Origin: Neptunitalea chrysea
GTDB lineage: Bacteria > Bacteroidota > Bacteroidia > Flavobacteriales > Flavobacteriaceae
Direction of reading: 5' to 3'
Assembly: GCF_027924145.1 (NCBI RefSeq)
Contig: NZ_BRVP01000008.1
Coordinates: forward strand, 62,001-126,000
Length of the DNA: 64,000 nucleotides
Below, piece by piece: positions 45,070 through 53,125 of the stretch (position 1 is its first letter; each line of letters begins with the position of its first letter). A program made the translations under genes and the position numbers. The notes beneath the pieces were generated by a model. It was not told the origin of the DNA. It was given only the letters and a program-made list of their open reading frames with translations, and ran no database searches.

Positions 45070-46107
45070 ATGAGAATAGAAAATGAGTTAAAACTAGGCT
45101 TTAAAGATGTAATGATTCGACCAAAAAGATCTACTTTAAAATCGAGAAGTCAGGTTAATTTAGAACGTGATTTTAAATTTATTCACAGTCCAAAACTTTG
45201 GACAGGTATACCTATTATAGCGGCCAACATGGATACAGTAGGAACCTTTGATATCGCTAAAGAATTATCTAAACACTCATTAATAACAGCACTTCATAAG
45301 CATTACACTATTGATGAGTGGACATCCTTTATTGAGTCTACAACAACTGAAGAACATAACAATATTGCCGTTAGCACCGGTACTGGTGAAACTGATGCCG
45401 AAAAATTACAAATAATCTTAAATAAGTTCCCTCAAATATCTTTTATCTGTATAGATGTAGCCAACGGGTACTCTGAACATTTTACAGATTTTCTAAAAAA
45501 AACAAGAGAAGCATATCCAAACAAAATTATCTTAGCTGGTAATGTTGTCACAGGTGAAATGGTAGAAGAACTTATTTTATCTGGAGCAGATATTGTAAAA
45601 GTGGGTATTGGCCCCGGTAGTGTTTGTACTACCCGAATTAAAACTGGTGTTGGGTACCCTCAACTATCTGCGATCATAGAATGTGCTGACGCCGCTCATG
45701 GATTAGGTGGACATATAATCTCTGACGGAGGTTGTAAAATACCAGGAGATGTGGCAAAAGCCTTTGGTGGTGGAGCCGATTTTGTAATGCTGGGCGGAAT
45801 GCTTGCTGGACATACTGAAAGTGGCGGTGAAATTATTGAAATAAACGGTATACAATACAAACAATTTTACGGAATGAGTTCTGAAACAGCCATGGAAAAA
45901 CATGCTGGTGGTGTTGCTGAATATAGAGCTAGTGAAGGTAAAACAGTAAAAATCCCCTACAGAGGTGATGTTACGCATACGGTATTAGATATCCTTGGCG
46001 GATTACGCTCTACATGTACTTATGTAGGTGCAGCAAGACTAAAAGAATTAACCAAACGAACCACTTTTATAAGAGTGCAAGAACAACATAATGAGGTTTT
46101 TAACTAA
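45070..46107 (+). CDS. guaC: GMP reductase
   Basis: 345 residues, nearly the same as E. coli GuaC (347). It reduces GMP to IMP with NADPH, releasing ammonia, and so links guanine and adenine nucleotide pools. Distinguishing marks from IMP dehydrogenase: no CBS domains, '[17 protein letters not shown]' at the start, the catalytic loop '[13 protein letters not shown]' with Cys near 186, and the flap '[21 protein letters not shown]'. The start and end match the family. It is isolated from the E1 gene by a terminator. Confidence 0.96.
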   Translation: MRIENELKLGFKDVMIRPKRSTLKSRSQVNLERDFKFIHSPKLWTGIPIIAANMDTVGTFDIAKELSKHSLITALHKHYTIDEWTSFIESTTTEEHNNIAVSTGTGETDAEKLQIILNKFPQISFICIDVANGYSEHFTDFLKKTREAYPNKIILAGNVVTGEMVEELILSGADIVKVGIGPGSVCTTRIKTGVGYPQLSAIIECADAAHGLGGHIISDGGCKIPGDVAKAFGGGADFVMLGGMLAGHTESGGEIIEINGIQYKQFYGMSSETAMEKHAGGVAEYRASEGKTVKIPYRGDVTHTVLDILGGLRSTCTYVGAARLKELTKRTTFIRVQEQHNEVFN

Positions 46108-46149
46108 AAAATTGTATTTTTAAATCATAAACCAACATAAAAATTACAA

Positions 46150-46530
46150 ATGAAAAATTTATCAGACCTCGGGTTATTAATTCTAAGAATTTCAGCTTCT
46201 GCACTCATGATGGTTCATGGCTACGGAAAACTACAAATGCTTCTTGACGGTGGCGGTAAGGAGTTTCCAGCATTAATAGGTAACGAACCAGTTTCTCTAA
46301 TATTAGCTATTATTGGTGAGTTTGTTGCCCCTATTTTAATTATTATAGGGTTTAAAACTAAACTTTCCGCTATTCCAGCATCTTTCACCATGGCAGTTGC
46401 TGCATTTTATGTACACGCAAGCGATCCGTTAGATAAAAAAGAGTTAGCCTTAATATACTTCTTTATTTTCTTAGCTATTGCTTTTACAGGAGCGGGAAAA
46501 TACAGTATAGATGGTATTAAGAAAAAATAA
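46150..46530 (+). CDS. DoxX family membrane protein
   Basis: 126 residues with four hydrophobic segments (about 7-25, 46-66, 70-88 and 99-116). The start 'LGLLILRISASALMMVHGYGKL' and the Gly-rich turn after the second helix fit the DoxX family. Members sit in the inner membrane; some take part in redox or sulfur stress functions, but this one's role is unknown. It lies 42 bp after guaC and is probably transcribed with it. Confidence 0.88.
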   Translation: MKNLSDLGLLILRISASALMMVHGYGKLQMLLDGGGKEFPALIGNEPVSLILAIIGEFVAPILIIIGFKTKLSAIPASFTMAVAAFYVHASDPLDKKELALIYFFIFLAIAFTGAGKYSIDGIKKK

Positions 46531-46624
46531 CTAATTTTTATATCCTGTAACACTAAAAATTACAAGCAGGATGGACACTGTAGAACAAACAATGGTTAAA
46601 ATACCAATATAACGCTAATTAAAA

Positions 46625-46665
46625 TTAAGAATAGTAATGGCTAAAATAGTCATTACTATTCTTAA
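46625..46665. repeat. Long perfect hairpin between convergent genes
   Basis: Two 15-base perfect arms (46625-46639 and 46651-46665) and four more inner pairs (one G-U) leave a 3-nt loop. It lies between DoxX (plus) and holA (minus). No T tract follows, so it is not a plain intrinsic terminator; it may protect the DoxX mRNA 3' end. Confidence 0.65.
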
Positions 46666-46756
46666 ATGTATAATTTGCCCTTGTTACTCATTCACTTCTT
46701 TCATGGCTATAATTTTTATTTAAAATTACCGACTACAACAAAAACAAGCATACTAC

Positions 46757-46785
46757 TTAAAAATGCTATAACAGCATTATAGCAT
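46757..46785 (-). terminator. Intrinsic terminator overlapping the end of holA
   Basis: On the minus strand, a perfect 9-bp stem (46777-46785 with 46763-46771) and a 5-nt loop are followed by Ts (46758-46762). The 5' arm includes the holA stop codon. Confidence 0.7.
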
Positions 46786-47778
46786 CAATTTAACCAATAG
46801 CTCTTTAAGTAAATCTGACATATCTGCATTAGAGCCCACTCCTTTGGTTTTTACATCAATATCGCGAAGTACAGATACTGCATAACTTACCTTTTTCATT
46901 GTATAGTTGCGAGCAGCACTTTGATAGTCACTCACAAAATAAGGGTTTATCTTTAAGGCTGAAGCTACATTTTTAGGGGTATGATTAGATAATCCATGAT
47001 ACTTTAGAAGTTGTGAAAAGAACAAAAATAACATCGTTACCGTTACTATGATAGGATTATCTTTAGGGTTTTGTGCAAAGTGATTTATAATCTTAGTTGC
47101 TTTTACAACATCTCTCTCTCCTATTGCCTTTCTTAACTCAAAGTTGTTAAATTCTTTACTAATACCAATATTCTCTTCTATAATTTCGGGAGTAACCTGA
47201 CTTTCTTTTGGTAATATCAGCTGTAATTTTTCTAGTTCCTTTGCAATTCTTCCTAAGTCATTACCTAAAAACTCTACTAGCATTTGAGAAGCCTTTGGTG
47301 TAATAGAATATTTTTGTCCAACTAATACCTTGCGTATCCATTCGGCAACTTTATCCTCATACATCTTCTTACTCTCAAAAATAATCCCCTTCTTTTTAAC
47401 CGCCTTATAAAGCTTTTTACGTTTATCAATGGTCTTATACTTATAACACATAACCAACACTGTAGAAGCCAACGGATTTTCTGCATAAGCAGTTAAATTC
47501 TCTATGGTTCTAGATAATTCTTGCGCCTCCTTAATAATAACCACTTGTCTATCGGCCATCATTGGATACCTCTTTGCATTTGCAACAATATCATCTACAG
47601 AAATATCACGACCATATAACACCATTTGGTTAAAGTCCTTTTCTGCCTCATCCAATACATTATCAGCAATAAAATTAGAGATCTTATCAATATAATACGG
47701 CTCTTCCCCCATTAAAAAATAAATAGGTGCCAATTGTTTCTTTTTTATATCGCTAACAAGTTGTTTTACTTCATCCAT
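46777..47778 (-). CDS. holA: DNA polymerase III subunit delta
   Basis: 333 residues. Delta opens the beta clamp within the clamp loader. The family start 'YFLMGEEPYYIDKI' is clear, followed by 'VVIIKEAQEL', the RFC-like helices 'LVEFLGNDLGRIAKELEKL' and the C-terminal collar helices ('YTMKKVSYAVSVLRDIDVKTKGVG'). As is usual for delta, there is no functional Walker A. The gene is divergent from the HSDR_N gene (54 bp apart) and ends in its own terminator. Confidence 0.93.
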   Translation of the reverse strand: MDEVKQLVSDIKKKQLAPIYFLMGEEPYYIDKISNFIADNVLDEAEKDFNQMVLYGRDISVDDIVANAKRYPMMADRQVVIIKEAQELSRTIENLTAYAENPLASTVLVMCYKYKTIDKRKKLYKAVKKKGIIFESKKMYEDKVAEWIRKVLVGQKYSITPKASQMLVEFLGNDLGRIAKELEKLQLILPKESQVTPEIIEENIGISKEFNNFELRKAIGERDVVKATKIINHFAQNPKDNPIIVTVTMLFLFFSQLLKYHGLSNHTPKNVASALKINPYFVSDYQSAARNYTMKKVSYAVSVLRDIDVKTKGVGSNADMSDLLKELLVKLML

Positions 47779-47794
47779 AAATCTTATGCATTCT

Positions 47795-47802
47795 TATATT
47801 TG
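47795..47802 (+). promoter_or_regulatory. -7 element before the HSDR_N gene
   Basis: TAtaTTTG, perfect match, 31 bp before the ATG at 47833, in the short gap shared with holA. Confidence 0.5.
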
Positions 47803-47832
47803 CAAAACAAAACACATTATTGAGTATTTTAC

Positions 47833-48291
47833 ATGCAAACACACCCACTAAATTTTCCAGAATTTAAGTTCCGATTCAAAAGTAGCGAAAATAAAATCTA
47901 CATCTTTGACGAAATTCGTAAAAAGTTTGTGGTGCTACAACCAGAGGAATGGGTACGTCAGCACGTGGTTCACTATTTATTGCAAATTAAAGGATACCCT
48001 AAATCACTCATAAACGTAGAAAAGAAATTGGTTATCAACGATATGACCAGACGATACGATGTAGTTATTTTTAATCCGGATGGTTCTATATTTCTAATTG
48101 TAGAATGCAAAGCTCCTGAAGTACCTATTAAACAAGATACATTTGACCAGATTGCTAGATACAATCTATCATTAAATGCTACCTATTTAATGGTTACAAA
48201 CGGAAAGTCTCATTACTTTTGTAACATGGATTACGAAAATGAACGCTACAACTTTTTAAGAGAACTCCCTAAATACACAACCACCCTATGA
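47833..48291 (+). CDS. Stand-alone HSDR_N (type I restriction R-subunit N-terminal-like) nuclease domain
   Basis: 152 residues. The fold is the PD-(D/E)xK nuclease domain found at the N-terminus of HsdR: 'YDVVIF' with Asp76 and 'LIVECKAP' with Glu91-x-Lys93, preceded by 'EKKLVINDMTRRYD'. The catalytic set looks complete. There is no helicase part and no HsdM or HsdS gene, so this is not a restriction system; such lone proteins next to holA seem common in Bacteroidota. The stop overlaps the glycosyltransferase start (ATGA). Its cellular job is not known; DNA repair or maintenance is a guess from the fold. Confidence 0.85.
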   Translation: MQTHPLNFPEFKFRFKSSENKIYIFDEIRKKFVVLQPEEWVRQHVVHYLLQIKGYPKSLINVEKKLVINDMTRRYDVVIFNPDGSIFLIVECKAPEVPIKQDTFDQIARYNLSLNATYLMVTNGKSHYFCNMDYENERYNFLRELPKYTTTL

Positions 48292-49283
48292 AAATAGCTG
48301 TTATTATACTTAATTGGAATGGGCAAAAATTACTAGCGCAATTTTTGCCAACCATTATTAAGTATTCAAAGGAAGCTGCTATTTATGTAGCTGATAACGC
48401 CTCTACTGATAACTCTGTAAAGCATGTAACTGAAAGCTTTCCTGAAGTACAAATTATATCAAATAAAGAAAACGGCGGTTACGCAAAAGGGTATAACGAT
48501 GCTTTAAAACATGTAAAAGAAGATATCTATTGTCTTTTAAACTCAGATATAGAAGTTACTGAAAATTGGCTTTCTCCTATTGCTGCAATTTTTGAAAAAG
48601 ATAGTTCTGTTGCAGTAATTCAACCAAAAATAAAATCGTATCACCAAAAAGAGCTTTTTGAATATGCCGGTGCCGCAGGTGGTTTTATAGATAAATACGG
48701 ATATCCTTTTTGTAGAGGGCGAATTTTTGATACCCTTGAAAAAGATGAAGGACAATATGAATACGAAGAAGAAATATTTTGGGCTTCCGGGGCTTGTTTT
48801 TTTATAAGAAAAGAAATCTTTAGAGAGCAAAAAGGTTTCGATGAGCTCTTCTTTGCACATATGGAAGAAATTGATTTGTGCTGGAGAATACAAAATACGA
48901 ACAAAAAAATACTTTATACCCCAGAAAGTACGGTTTATCATGTAGGAGGAGGAACACTTAATAAGCTAAATTCTATAAAAACGTTCTACAATTTCAGAAA
49001 TTCCTTACTTACACTATTGAAAAACCTTCCTGAAGATCAGATAAAGCCAATAGTTTTCAAGAGAATGCTTTTAGATGGTTTGGCTTTTGCTAAATTTTGT
49101 CTTAACCTTCAGTTTAAACATGCCACAGCCATACTAAAAGCGCATTATAGCTACTATAAGTTTAAAAATCAAGTCCTTAAATCAAGGAGTAAAAATGTTA
49201 AAAAGAAAAACTATTATCAAATAGTGTCAATTGTACACTATTATTACATTGCACGAAAAAAAAACTATAAAAATTTAATATAA
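48288..49283 (+). CDS. Family 2 glycosyltransferase
   Basis: 331 residues of the GT-A fold. Markers are 'AVIILNWNGQKLL', 'VADNASTDNS', 'NGGYAKGYNDAL', the acidic 'LLNSDIEV' and 'GACFFIRKEIF'. It should transfer a sugar from a nucleotide donor to a glycan or lipid at the cytoplasmic face, as rhamnosyltransferase-like GT2 enzymes do. The basic C-terminus (many Lys/Tyr) suggests membrane contact. It is coupled to the HSDR_N gene by an ATGA overlap, with no other glycan genes beside it. Substrates unknown. Confidence 0.9.
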   Translation: MKIAVIILNWNGQKLLAQFLPTIIKYSKEAAIYVADNASTDNSVKHVTESFPEVQIISNKENGGYAKGYNDALKHVKEDIYCLLNSDIEVTENWLSPIAAIFEKDSSVAVIQPKIKSYHQKELFEYAGAAGGFIDKYGYPFCRGRIFDTLEKDEGQYEYEEEIFWASGACFFIRKEIFREQKGFDELFFAHMEEIDLCWRIQNTNKKILYTPESTVYHVGGGTLNKLNSIKTFYNFRNSLLTLLKNLPEDQIKPIVFKRMLLDGLAFAKFCLNLQFKHATAILKAHYSYYKFKNQVLKSRSKNVKKKNYYQIVSIVHYYYIARKKNYKNLI

Positions 49284-49332
49284 TATTAACTAAAATAGCT
49301 GTTAAATCCATCTGTTAAAATTTAGGTTTTTT

Positions 49333-49340
49333 TACCTTTG
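49333..49340 (+). promoter_or_regulatory. -7 element of the OmpA lipoprotein gene
   Basis: TAccTTTG, perfect match, 26 bp before the ATG at 49367. It separates this gene from the glycosyltransferase unit. Confidence 0.6.
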
Positions 49341-49366
49341 ACATGCTATTAATTAAATTTATAAAC

Positions 49367-50230
49367 ATGAAGAAAATTGGTCTTATTGCTTCATTATTGG
49401 CAGTTTTATTAACCACCTCTTGTGGTACTAAAAAAATTGCTGAATTAGAAGAAAAACAAAAACAAACACAGGAGAAATTAGATTCAGCCACTGTTAAACT
49501 AAATAGTTGTCTTGAAGAGAAAGCGTCTTTGAGCGCTACTAATAACGCTCTTAAAAGTCAGAACGACGTATTAAAATCTAACAACCAGCAGTTAATCAAC
49601 AATATGGGTGATTTAACAACCTTAACTAAAAAAGGTGCTGAAAACTTAGAGAAATCTTTAGAATCTTTACGTGAAAAAGATTTAACTATTAGAAAATTAC
49701 AAGATGCCGTTACTAGAAGAGACTCTGTAAACTTAGCGTTAGTTCAAAGTTTAAAAGGAGTTCTTGGAGATCTTAACGACGAAGACATTAACATTAGTGT
49801 TGAAAAAGGTGTTGTTTACGTAAACATTTCTGATAAATTATTATTCTCTAGTGGTAGCGCAAGAGTTACTTCAAAAGCTAAAGAAGTTTTAGGAAAAGTT
49901 GCTACAGTAGTTAAAAACAAACCTGACTTTGAGTTTATGGTAGAAGGTCACACTGATGATGACGGTGTTAAAGCTGGTGCAAGCTTCAAAGATAACTGGG
50001 ATTTAAGTGTTTTAAGAGCTACTGCCGTTGTAAGACTTTTACAAGATGAGTTTGGTGTAGATCCTAAGAGAATGACAGCTGCAGGACGTAGCCAATACGT
50101 ACCAGTTGCTGATAACGAAACTAAAGAAGGTAAAGCTAAAAACAGAAGAACAAGAATTGTTGTTTTACCTAAAGTTGATCAATTCTACAGTATGATTGAA
50201 GAAGGAATGAAAGATCCTTCAATCAACTAA
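49367..50230 (+). CDS. OmpA-family lipoprotein with coiled coil
   Basis: 287 residues from the ATG at 49367, which starts a lipoprotein signal (MKKIGLIASLLAVLLTTSC) with Cys19 as the lipidation site; an upstream ATG at 49343 would only add 8 residues. A coiled coil follows (about 25-125; heptads with 'EEKQKQTQEKLDSATVKLNS'), then an OmpA domain (about 150-275) with 'LLFSSGSARVTSKAKEVL', 'VEGHTDDDG' and 'NRRTRIVVLPK'. It should tie the outer membrane to peptidoglycan. It is a single-gene unit with its own promoter and a strong terminator, which fits an abundant structural protein. Confidence 0.93.
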   Translation: MKKIGLIASLLAVLLTTSCGTKKIAELEEKQKQTQEKLDSATVKLNSCLEEKASLSATNNALKSQNDVLKSNNQQLINNMGDLTTLTKKGAENLEKSLESLREKDLTIRKLQDAVTRRDSVNLALVQSLKGVLGDLNDEDINISVEKGVVYVNISDKLLFSSGSARVTSKAKEVLGKVATVVKNKPDFEFMVEGHTDDDGVKAGASFKDNWDLSVLRATAVVRLLQDEFGVDPKRMTAAGRSQYVPVADNETKEGKAKNRRTRIVVLPKVDQFYSMIEEGMKDPSIN

Positions 50231-50261
50231 GAAGACAGAATAATATCATATTTAAATAGTA

Positions 50262-50291
50262 AAAGCCGTCTGGATTATTTCAGACGGCTTT
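50262..50291 (+). terminator. Intrinsic terminator of the OmpA lipoprotein gene
   Basis: A perfect 11-bp GC-rich stem (50262-50272 with 50281-50291) with an 8-nt loop is followed by a T-rich stretch. It lies 31 bp past the stop. Confidence 0.85.
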
Positions 50292-50529
50292 ATTTATATA
50301 TCACTTTTCAAGTTTAAACGTTGATTTTATTTATTGACACCCCATTATTAAATAATCTTATTACAACTATGTTACATTAATAAAAACAATTTTATAGATA
50401 AGCCGAGTGATACTTTTTGCAATAACAATTATATTCGCAAAATGCTGGGAAACGAAACTCCTAGAAAACATAAGAGCAGCACCTAACTAAAATTCAAAAA
50501 ACTAATTTTAGTTCCAATGAAAAAATACA
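50292..50529. other. Intergenic region, OmpA lipoprotein / tetR (convergent)
   Basis: AT-rich gap. Near the tetR end there is a 10-bp inverted repeat (50485-50494 with 50504-50513, 9-nt loop), without a T tract, possibly the 3' hairpin of tetR. Nothing else is recognised. Confidence 0.4.
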
Positions 50530-51114
50530 TTACTCCAATAAAGATAAAACAACATCAACAGAAGCCTTGAGTTTCTTTTTATCAGGACGAACTTTAGAAA
50601 CAACACGCATCCCATTATAAAAAGTAAAAAGAAGAGATGCAATATGTGTAAGGTCTTTAACCGAACTTAATTGACCAGATTCCTTCCCCTTTTGTAGATA
50701 TTCATAAAACAACTTTTCAACCGCCCTCCTATTAGCCTCCAAAATTTCAATAAAGGCTTCGTCATTCGTAGGAACAAGCTCTGTGGTTGCATTCACTACA
50801 AAACATCCTTTTTTATCTTTATCACTAACAGCTTCCTTAATAGCATTGTCAAAAAATGTTGAAAATCCCTCTTTAACATTCGGATAATTGCTAAAAAAAA
50901 TAGCCAACTTATCAATACTCGTTTTTCTGTATAGCTCAAAAGATTTTTTAAAAAGTTGTTCTTTATCACCAAAGGTATCATATATACTAGCTCTGTTTAT
51001 TCCTAAGTAACTAACCAAGTCTTGAATTGACGTAGCAGTATACCCCTTCTTCCAAAACAAATGCATTGCTTTGTTAAGAATTTCTTTTTCGTCAAATAAT
51101 TTTACTCTAGGCAT
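50530..51114 (-). CDS. TetR/AcrR family transcriptional regulator
   Basis: 194 residues from the ATG at 51114. 'MPRVKLFDEKEILNKAMHLF' is a typical TetR start, and the longer ORF (from 51150) would run into the palindrome at 51126-51152. The helix-turn-helix is 'TATSIQDLVSYLGINRASIYDTFGDKEQLF'-like, residues 24-53. The C-terminal ligand domain is helical and not assignable. The gene follows the SDR gene on the same strand. Two perfect palindromes, ahead of each gene, are candidate operators, so the protein probably represses the SDR gene and itself. Confidence 0.9.
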   Translation of the reverse strand: MPRVKLFDEKEILNKAMHLFWKKGYTATSIQDLVSYLGINRASIYDTFGDKEQLFKKSFELYRKTSIDKLAIFFSNYPNVKEGFSTFFDNAIKEAVSDKDKKGCFVVNATTELVPTNDEAFIEILEANRRAVEKLFYEYLQKGKESGQLSSVKDLTHIASLLFTFYNGMRVVSKVRPDKKKLKASVDVVLSLLE

Positions 51115-51125
51115 ATACAAACAAA

Positions 51126-51152
51126 TTGTGGAAGCGTATATCGCTTCCACAA
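51126..51152. promoter_or_regulatory. Perfect 11-bp palindrome ahead of tetR (candidate operator)
   Basis: Arms 51126-51136 (TTGTGGAAGCG) and 51142-51152 are perfect inverted copies around TATAT. It lies 12 bp before the tetR ATG. The lack of a T tract on the minus strand argues against a terminator of the SDR gene. Confidence 0.55.
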
Positions 51153-51194
51153 AAATAGTTTATCGGAACTTTCATTCCAAATATATTGAAAAAA

Positions 51195-51950
51195 TTAGCT
51201 TAAAAGCGGATTAATATTTATCCCTCCATCAATATTGTATTCGCCTCCAGTAATAAAAGAAGCATCATCTGATGCCAAAAATGCAACTAGTTTTGCAATT
51301 TCCCCTGATTGTCCGATACGCTTTAACGGAACGCGATTTTGTATTGCCTCTGCAAAACCATTTAACTGTTCTTCCTTCATACCCGTTTTTTCAAATATAG
51401 GTGTAGCAACAGGACCGGGATTCACTGAATTAACCCTAATATTTCTTGGAGCCAATTCGGTTGCAGCCGTTCTTGTATATGAATTTAGTGCTGCTTTAGT
51501 AGCAGCATATACTGCTGTATTTGGCATTCCTGTGTAGGCATTAATCGAAGACAAATTAATTATGGAAGCACCATCATTTAATATTGGTAAAAACTTTTCG
51601 GTAGTAAACACAGCCCCTTTAAAATTAATCCCTACCTGATTATCAAACATTTCTTCACTTATTTGCCCAACCGGCGAAGTCTGAAAAATTCCCGCATTAA
51701 CAAATAAGATATCTATCTTACCAAAATTGCTCTTAACCTGGTCTACCAAATCTGCTATCGCTGAAATATTAGCAACATCTGCAACAATTCCACTTACACC
51801 AAGCTCTTGAGCTGCTTTTTCAACTCTTTCTAGGTTTCTGCCGGTTATCACTACAGTTGCACCCTGATTTTTGAATTCCTTGGCAGACGCATAACCAATA
51901 CCACTATTACCTCCCGTAACAACGGCTATTTTTCCATTTAGTTTATTCAT
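51195..51950 (-). CDS. Short-chain dehydrogenase/reductase (classical SDR)
   Basis: 251 residues. The classical SDR motifs are all present: cofactor loop 'TGGNSGIG', 'NAG' (in 'LFVNAGIF'), catalytic Ser of 'INLSSINA', Tyr-x-x-x-Lys in 'YAATKAAL', and 'NPGPVATPIF'. Arg/Asn after the second strand ('ITGRNLERVE') points to NADP(H). The substrate cannot be told; such SDR genes under TetR control often detoxify reactive carbonyl or quinone compounds. It is upstream of tetR on the same strand (80 bp gap) with a palindrome over its promoter region. Confidence 0.92.
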   Translation of the reverse strand: MNKLNGKIAVVTGGNSGIGYASAKEFKNQGATVVITGRNLERVEKAAQELGVSGIVADVANISAIADLVDQVKSNFGKIDILFVNAGIFQTSPVGQISEEMFDNQVGINFKGAVFTTEKFLPILNDGASIINLSSINAYTGMPNTAVYAATKAALNSYTRTAATELAPRNIRVNSVNPGPVATPIFEKTGMKEEQLNGFAEAIQNRVPLKRIGQSGEIAKLVAFLASDDASFITGGEYNIDGGININPLLS

Positions 51951-51978
51951 TTTATTTTATATATATGTTTATAAATAA

Positions 51979-51994
51979 TAGAACGTTCGTTCTA
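51979..51994. promoter_or_regulatory. Palindrome upstream of the SDR gene (candidate TetR operator)
   Basis: TAGAACG-TT-CGTTCTA: two perfect 7-base arms with a 2-base centre, 29 bp before the SDR ATG. A further half-site (GAACG) lies at about 52016-52020. Size and place fit a TetR dimer site. Confidence 0.55.
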
Positions 51995-52158
51995 AATACG
52001 AAAATACTAATATTTGAACGATTATTCCAAATAAGATTCTCATTTTTTAAAAAATTTAAATTTTAATTAACAATTACATCATTAGCAACATTTTAAGAAA
52101 GGTATAGTACAAGTACATCAAGGTTATGCATAGCGAAGGGAATTGTTGAATAATGCTG

Positions 52159-52201
52159 TAACGGAATTCAACTTTAAATTTATTAAAGTTGAATTCCGTT
52201 A
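52159..52201. repeat. Perfect 19-bp inverted repeat (hairpin), 5-nt loop
   Basis: Arms 52159-52177 and 52183-52201 are perfectly complementary. No T tract follows on either strand. Confidence 0.85.
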
Positions 52202-52263
52202 TAAGCACATGTACAATAGTAAATATGAAGCAAAAATCTAGATATTTAAATGCATTGAAACAT

Positions 52264-52303
52264 TTTTATTACAAAAAGAATACAATTTCTTTTTGTAATA
52301 AAA
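52264..52303. repeat. Perfect 17-bp inverted repeat (hairpin), 6-nt loop
   Basis: Arms 52264-52280 and 52287-52303 are perfectly complementary. The sequence is unlike the neighbouring hairpin 62 bp away. Confidence 0.85.
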
Positions 52304-52497
52304 TCTATTGAAGAATTTTAATTCGGTATGAAATATAAAAATAAATTGACTTAAGAAATCTTATCTAACTTTTATTACAAGTCCATTTCAGTAAATCATA
52401 ATTATAAGGATTTATATATAATAAATCCAATTCTTGTCTAAGTTGAATTTTATTAACCATTAAATTAATCGGCTGTGTACTTTGCAGATGTTTTATC

Positions 52498-53115
52498 TTA
52501 AAAATCAACACTTCCCTTACCTTCCCTAACAACAGTAAATTCACCTTCTGATAAATCAATAATAGTAGAAGCTACATTGTCACCATAACCACCATCAACT
52601 ACAACATCCACCAGATTATCCCATTTTTCATAAATCAATTCAGGGTCTGTAGTATATTCTAACAATTCGTCTTCATCATGGATAGAAGTTGATACAATTG
52701 GGTTCCCTAACTTTTTTACAATATCTACCGCAATATTATTATTTGGCACTCTAATACCAACCGTTTTCTTTTTTTTAAAATCCTTTGGTAAATTATTATT
52801 ACCTGGTAAAATAAACGTATATGGCCCTGGTAAGGCTTTCTTTAAGATTTTAAAAGTAGGCGTATCTATTTGCCTAACATAATCAGATAAGTTACTTAAA
52901 TCTGCACATATAAAAGAAAAGTGAGCCTTTTCTAGTTTTATTCCTTTAATTCTAGCAATCTTTTGCAGCGCTTTTGAATTGGTAATATCACACCCTAACC
53001 CGTACACCGTATCAGTAGGATAAATTACCAATCCTCCGTCTCTCAGAACCTCAACAACTTTAGCTATCTCCCTAGGGTTCGGATTCTCTTCATAAATTCT
53101 AATCAACTCTGCCAT
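52498..53115 (-). CDS. YciO-type member of the Sua5/YciO/YrdC family
   Basis: 205 residues, the same length as E. coli YciO. Family motifs are 'YPTDTVYGLGCDI', 'GPYTFILPGNN', 'KTVGIRVPNNNIAV' and 'NPIVSTSI'. At the end of the last one TsaC/Sua5 proteins have SSAN; here 'STSIHDED' follows, as in YciO. It could be annotated as threonylcarbamoyl-AMP synthase (tRNA t6A), but the YciO branch is not proven to be the main enzyme. It follows the helicase gene by 10 bp and is probably in one operon with it. Confidence 0.88.
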   Translation of the reverse strand: MAELIRIYEENPNPREIAKVVEVLRDGGLVIYPTDTVYGLGCDITNSKALQKIARIKGIKLEKAHFSFICADLSNLSDYVRQIDTPTFKILKKALPGPYTFILPGNNNLPKDFKKKKTVGIRVPNNNIAVDIVKKLGNPIVSTSIHDEDELLEYTTDPELIYEKWDNLVDVVVDGGYGDNVASTIIDLSEGEFTVVREGKGSVDF

Positions 53116-53125
53116 GGTACTCTAT

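Larger units (their letters stand above)
51951..52497. other. 547-bp gene-free region rich in palindromes
   Basis: It lies between the yciO-like gene end and the SDR gene start, both on the minus strand. It contains the palindrome at 51979-51994 and two long perfect hairpins (52159-52201, 52264-52303). No convincing ORF; the only in-frame stretch near 52365-52460 is about 30 codons and unrecognised. No TAnnTTTG box was noticed. Confidence 0.5.

Noticed and set aside
47833-48291. Type I restriction-modification system
   Set aside because: Only the HSDR_N nuclease domain exists; no HsdR helicase part, HsdM or HsdS.
51126-51152. Terminator of the SDR gene
   Set aside because: The palindrome has no T tract on the minus strand and sits 12 bp before the tetR start.
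52365-52559. A 64-codon ORF on the minus strand
   Set aside because: Half of it overlaps the yciO-like gene in another frame, and the rest has no motif or promoter.
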